Assembly: GCF_001274725.1 (NCBI RefSeq)
Contig: NZ_LGUF01000007.1
Coordinates: 4,033,039-4,097,038 of the forward strand
Source of the DNA: Sporosarcina globispora
Lineage (GTDB): Bacteria > Bacillota > Bacilli > Bacillales > Cytobacillaceae
Reading direction: 5' to 3'
DNA length: 64,000 nucleotides
The notes beneath the pieces are model-generated. The model saw only the letters and a list, made by a program, of their open reading frames with translations, did no database searches and was not told the DNA's origin. Shown piece after piece: positions 61,937 to 64,000 of this stretch (position 1 is the first letter of the stretch; the number at the start of each line of letters is the position of its first letter). The position numbers and the translations under genes were made by a program.

Positions 61937-64000
61937 ATGACTAAGAGTAAATTGAAGGCATTTAAAGTGATGACTACTGCAGCTGTAACAACCTTACTAC
62001 TTTCATCATTCACCGTATTTGCTGAGAAGAATGACACATTAAACGAGTCTTCTTATGAAGCAGAATTACAATCATTTTTTAAAGAAGCGAGTGAAAAAAA
62101 TTGGTTAATGGACGATCAGGCTGACCAAGAGCAGAAGACAGTAGAAAAAGCCCACAAGCCAGTTAATAATGAGTATGCTCCTAACGATTCTGTACGTGTT
62201 ATTGTGGAAATGACGGGGGAACCTGTACATAGTGCAACAGGAAATTACGCTGAAAAGAAAAAATTAAAGCAATCACAAAAATCATTAATCGAAGAGATGA
62301 AAGAAACGAAAAAGTGGAAATTGAAAGAGCGACATCACTTTGTGAAGGGCATTAATGGTTTTAGTATGGATACAGAGTACAAAAATATTAAAGAAATCGA
62401 AAAAATGCCTGGAGTAGCCCGTGTTATTATTGCGCAAGTCTATCAACCAGCAATGAACTCTAGTGAATCTATGGTACAAGCAAAAAAAGTCTGGGAAGAT
62501 TTAGGCTATCGCGGTGAAGGAATGCTGGTTGCGGTTGTTGATTCAGGAGTAGACTATCGCCATCAAGATCTTACCCTGTCTGACAATGGAAAAAGGAAAG
62601 CCAAGTGGTCCTCTGAGACAATAAAGGCAAAATTAGATGAAACAGCTGTAAATGATCGCTGGTATACAGATAAGGTCCCAGCTGGTTACGATTGGGCTGA
62701 CCGAGATCAAGATGTTCTTCCTTATGCTACCTCACATGGAATGCATGTAGCAGGAACAATTGGAGCCAATGGGACCGATGAAGTAGACGGGGTAAAAGGA
62801 ATTGCACCTAATGTGCAGATCCTAGCGGAAAAAGTCTTTTCCGATAATTATTCTGGCGCATTTGCAGATGATATCATAGCCGGAATCAATCATGCAGTTG
62901 AAATGGATGCCGATGTCATCAACTTAAGCTTAGGGTCTGACGCTGATTTTGTGGATGAAGAAAATCCCATCCAAAAAGCGGTTCGTACTGCTACAGAACA
63001 AGGGGTATTAGTGGTAGCAGCAGGTGGAAACGCTTACTACAGTACTAAAAGTGGATCCACCAAATATACACATCCAGCCTATGCTAAAAATCCCGATATT
63101 GGAGTAGTAGGAGCACCTGGTTCAAGCCCATATGCTTTACAAGTAGGTTCTTATGAAAATGATCAAGTCCATATGGACACATTTACTCTTTCAGATGGGA
63201 AATCACTTATTTACCAACGCAATCAAGGTTTTCGATTGGCAGATGTCTTTGCTAAAGATGAAGAGCTTGAGTTAGTTTATGTAGGCTATGGTCGAACTGA
63301 TGATTTCACAGGAAAAGATGTAGCAGGAAAAATCGTGGTGGCTGAACAACAATTTGCAGGCAGTGAAGCCTATATACAATCTCCTGCTTACCAGAGAGGT
63401 GCAAAAGGAGTGATTGTGGTTCCTTTAGCGGCACAAGGAGATTATGCCAAATTAAACAGTTCAGCAGCCAGTACTCAGATCGCTGAAGGACAAGCCTTGA
63501 TACAACGTTTGAAAAATGGTGAAAAGATTACGGCTCGAGTGGGTAAGGGAACCTGGATAGATAATAAAACCAAGGGGACAATGTCTGGATTCTCATCATA
63601 TGGAGCACCGCATACCCTTGATTTTAAACCTGAAATTACCGCACCTGGCGGTAAGATTTATTCTACTGTCATTGACAACAAATATGAAACTTATAGCGGA
63701 ACTTCGATGGCTTCACCACATGTAGCGGGTGCAGGAGCTTTGGTGTTACAGTCGCTCTATGAAAAAGGTGTCACTAAAGATTCAAATACTGTCTATCAAG
63801 CAAAAACAGCTTTGATGAACACAGCTCAAATTATTTTGGACCCTGCGACAGATGGGAAAATACCATATTCACCACGTAAACAAGGTGCAGGGATGATGCA
63901 GATTGCCAATGCACTAAAAACGCCTGTATTAGTGAAAGATAAGTTTGCTAAGCCAGAAAATGCAGCTGCTGTGGAGTTAAAAGAAATTAAGCAAAATAAA
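61937..64000 (+). CDS. S8 family serine protease, PA-domain subtilase (partial)
   Basis: 688 codons are present and the gene runs off the window. A signal peptide (KAFKVMTTAAVTTLLLSSFT, cleavage near VFA-EK) is followed by an I9 propeptide (about residues 75-165) and a peptidase S8 domain with Asp202 (VVDSGVDYRHQDL), His267 (TSHGMHVAGT) and Ser590 (YSGTSMASPHVAGA). A PA domain is inserted between His and Ser (about residues 415-500). This layout fits large Vpr/lactocepin-like cell-envelope proteases that degrade outside proteins. ATG 61937 is 8 nt after AAAGGAG. Confidence 0.92.
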   Translation, partial: MTKSKLKAFKVMTTAAVTTLLLSSFTVFAEKNDTLNESSYEAELQSFFKEASEKNWLMDDQADQEQKTVEKAHKPVNNEYAPNDSVRVIVEMTGEPVHSATGNYAEKKKLKQSQKSLIEEMKETKKWKLKERHHFVKGINGFSMDTEYKNIKEIEKMPGVARVIIAQVYQPAMNSSESMVQAKKVWEDLGYRGEGMLVAVVDSGVDYRHQDLTLSDNGKRKAKWSSETIKAKLDETAVNDRWYTDKVPAGYDWADRDQDVLPYATSHGMHVAGTIGANGTDEVDGVKGIAPNVQILAEKVFSDNYSGAFADDIIAGINHAVEMDADVINLSLGSDADFVDEENPIQKAVRTATEQGVLVVAAGGNAYYSTKSGSTKYTHPAYAKNPDIGVVGAPGSSPYALQVGSYENDQVHMDTFTLSDGKSLIYQRNQGFRLADVFAKDEELELVYVGYGRTDDFTGKDVAGKIVVAEQQFAGSEAYIQSPAYQRGAKGVIVVPLAAQGDYAKLNSSAASTQIAEGQALIQRLKNGEKITARVGKGTWIDNKTKGTMSGFSSYGAPHTLDFKPEITAPGGKIYSTVIDNKYETYSGTSMASPHVAGAGALVLQSLYEKGVTKDSNTVYQAKTALMNTAQIILDPATDGKIPYSPRKQGAGMMQIANALKTPVLVKDKFAKPENAAAVELKEIKQNK

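Overview
The window looks like a low-GC Firmicute chromosome of the Bacillaceae (Cytobacillus/Mesobacillus/Bacillus type). The strongest reason is the block lexA / yneA / yneB / ynzC / tkt / sirA / yneF / Spo0E-like / ccdA / yneI / ccdC / yneK at 40.8-55.9 kb, which follows the order known from Bacillus subtilis. SOS (LexA, YneA) and sporulation (SirA, Spo0E-like) genes fit a spore former. The species cannot be named from the sequence alone.

Layout. 0-2.1 kb: a decayed NAD-salvage locus (nrtR, pnuC, nadR), all three genes broken and partly inverted. 2.2-3.8 kb: glpT with a strong promoter, a perfect cre box and an attenuator leader. 3.8-7.1 kb: a BASS-family transporter, a GlcD-type FAD oxidase and a divergent FadR-type regulator with its operator. 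7.2-9.1 kb: a YtrA-type regulator/ABC operon with a frameshifted ATPase. 9.3-13.5 kb: a sigma/anti-sigma fusion protein, an SDR oxidoreductase and a WYL regulator with an in-frame amber codon. 13.9-22.3 kb: the antiterminator GlpP, MgtC, a secreted lamin-tail/FN3 protein, a HAD-IIA phosphatase, an MBL hydrolase and a ugpBAE-like ABC importer. 22.7-32.5 kb: a gene-poor scrap zone with DUS, an IS200 element, a GltB-like YerD protein, gene remnants, a pair of MITE-like repeats, a quinone-reductase-like MDR, a cupredoxin-like protein, and truncated IS110 and integrase pieces.

32.8-40.7 kb is a 7.9 kb integrative element in the selenocysteine tRNA gene (selC), bounded by identical 50 bp direct repeats. 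It carries a tyrosine integrase, a serine recombinase, a winged-helix protein beside iteron-like repeats, a four-gene operon of unknown role, and two candidate defence loci (an Abi/HEPN-like protein, and an Mrr-like nuclease paired with a DUF4652 protein). 40.8-56.4 kb is the conserved core block, with two ABC exporters and an internally deleted IS1182 copy inserted in a terminator. 56.5-61.5 kb is a zone of small, broken and phage-like genes. The window ends inside a large secreted subtilase.

The most interesting system is a putative GlpP regulon. Four separate leaders (upstream of glpT, the lamin-tail protein, the HAD phosphatase and the ugpB operon) share a purine-rich motif of the form GGNRGAGANRNGGAGA followed at once by a terminator hairpin, and the glycerol-3-phosphate-responsive RNA antiterminator GlpP is encoded among them. 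Together they would form a glycerol-phosphate scavenging pathway: import by GlpT and the Ugp-like ABC system, possible ester cleavage by the MBL protein, and possible phosphate release by the HAD phosphatase. The second notable feature is selC, whose native promoter is now separated from the complete tRNA body by the integrative element.
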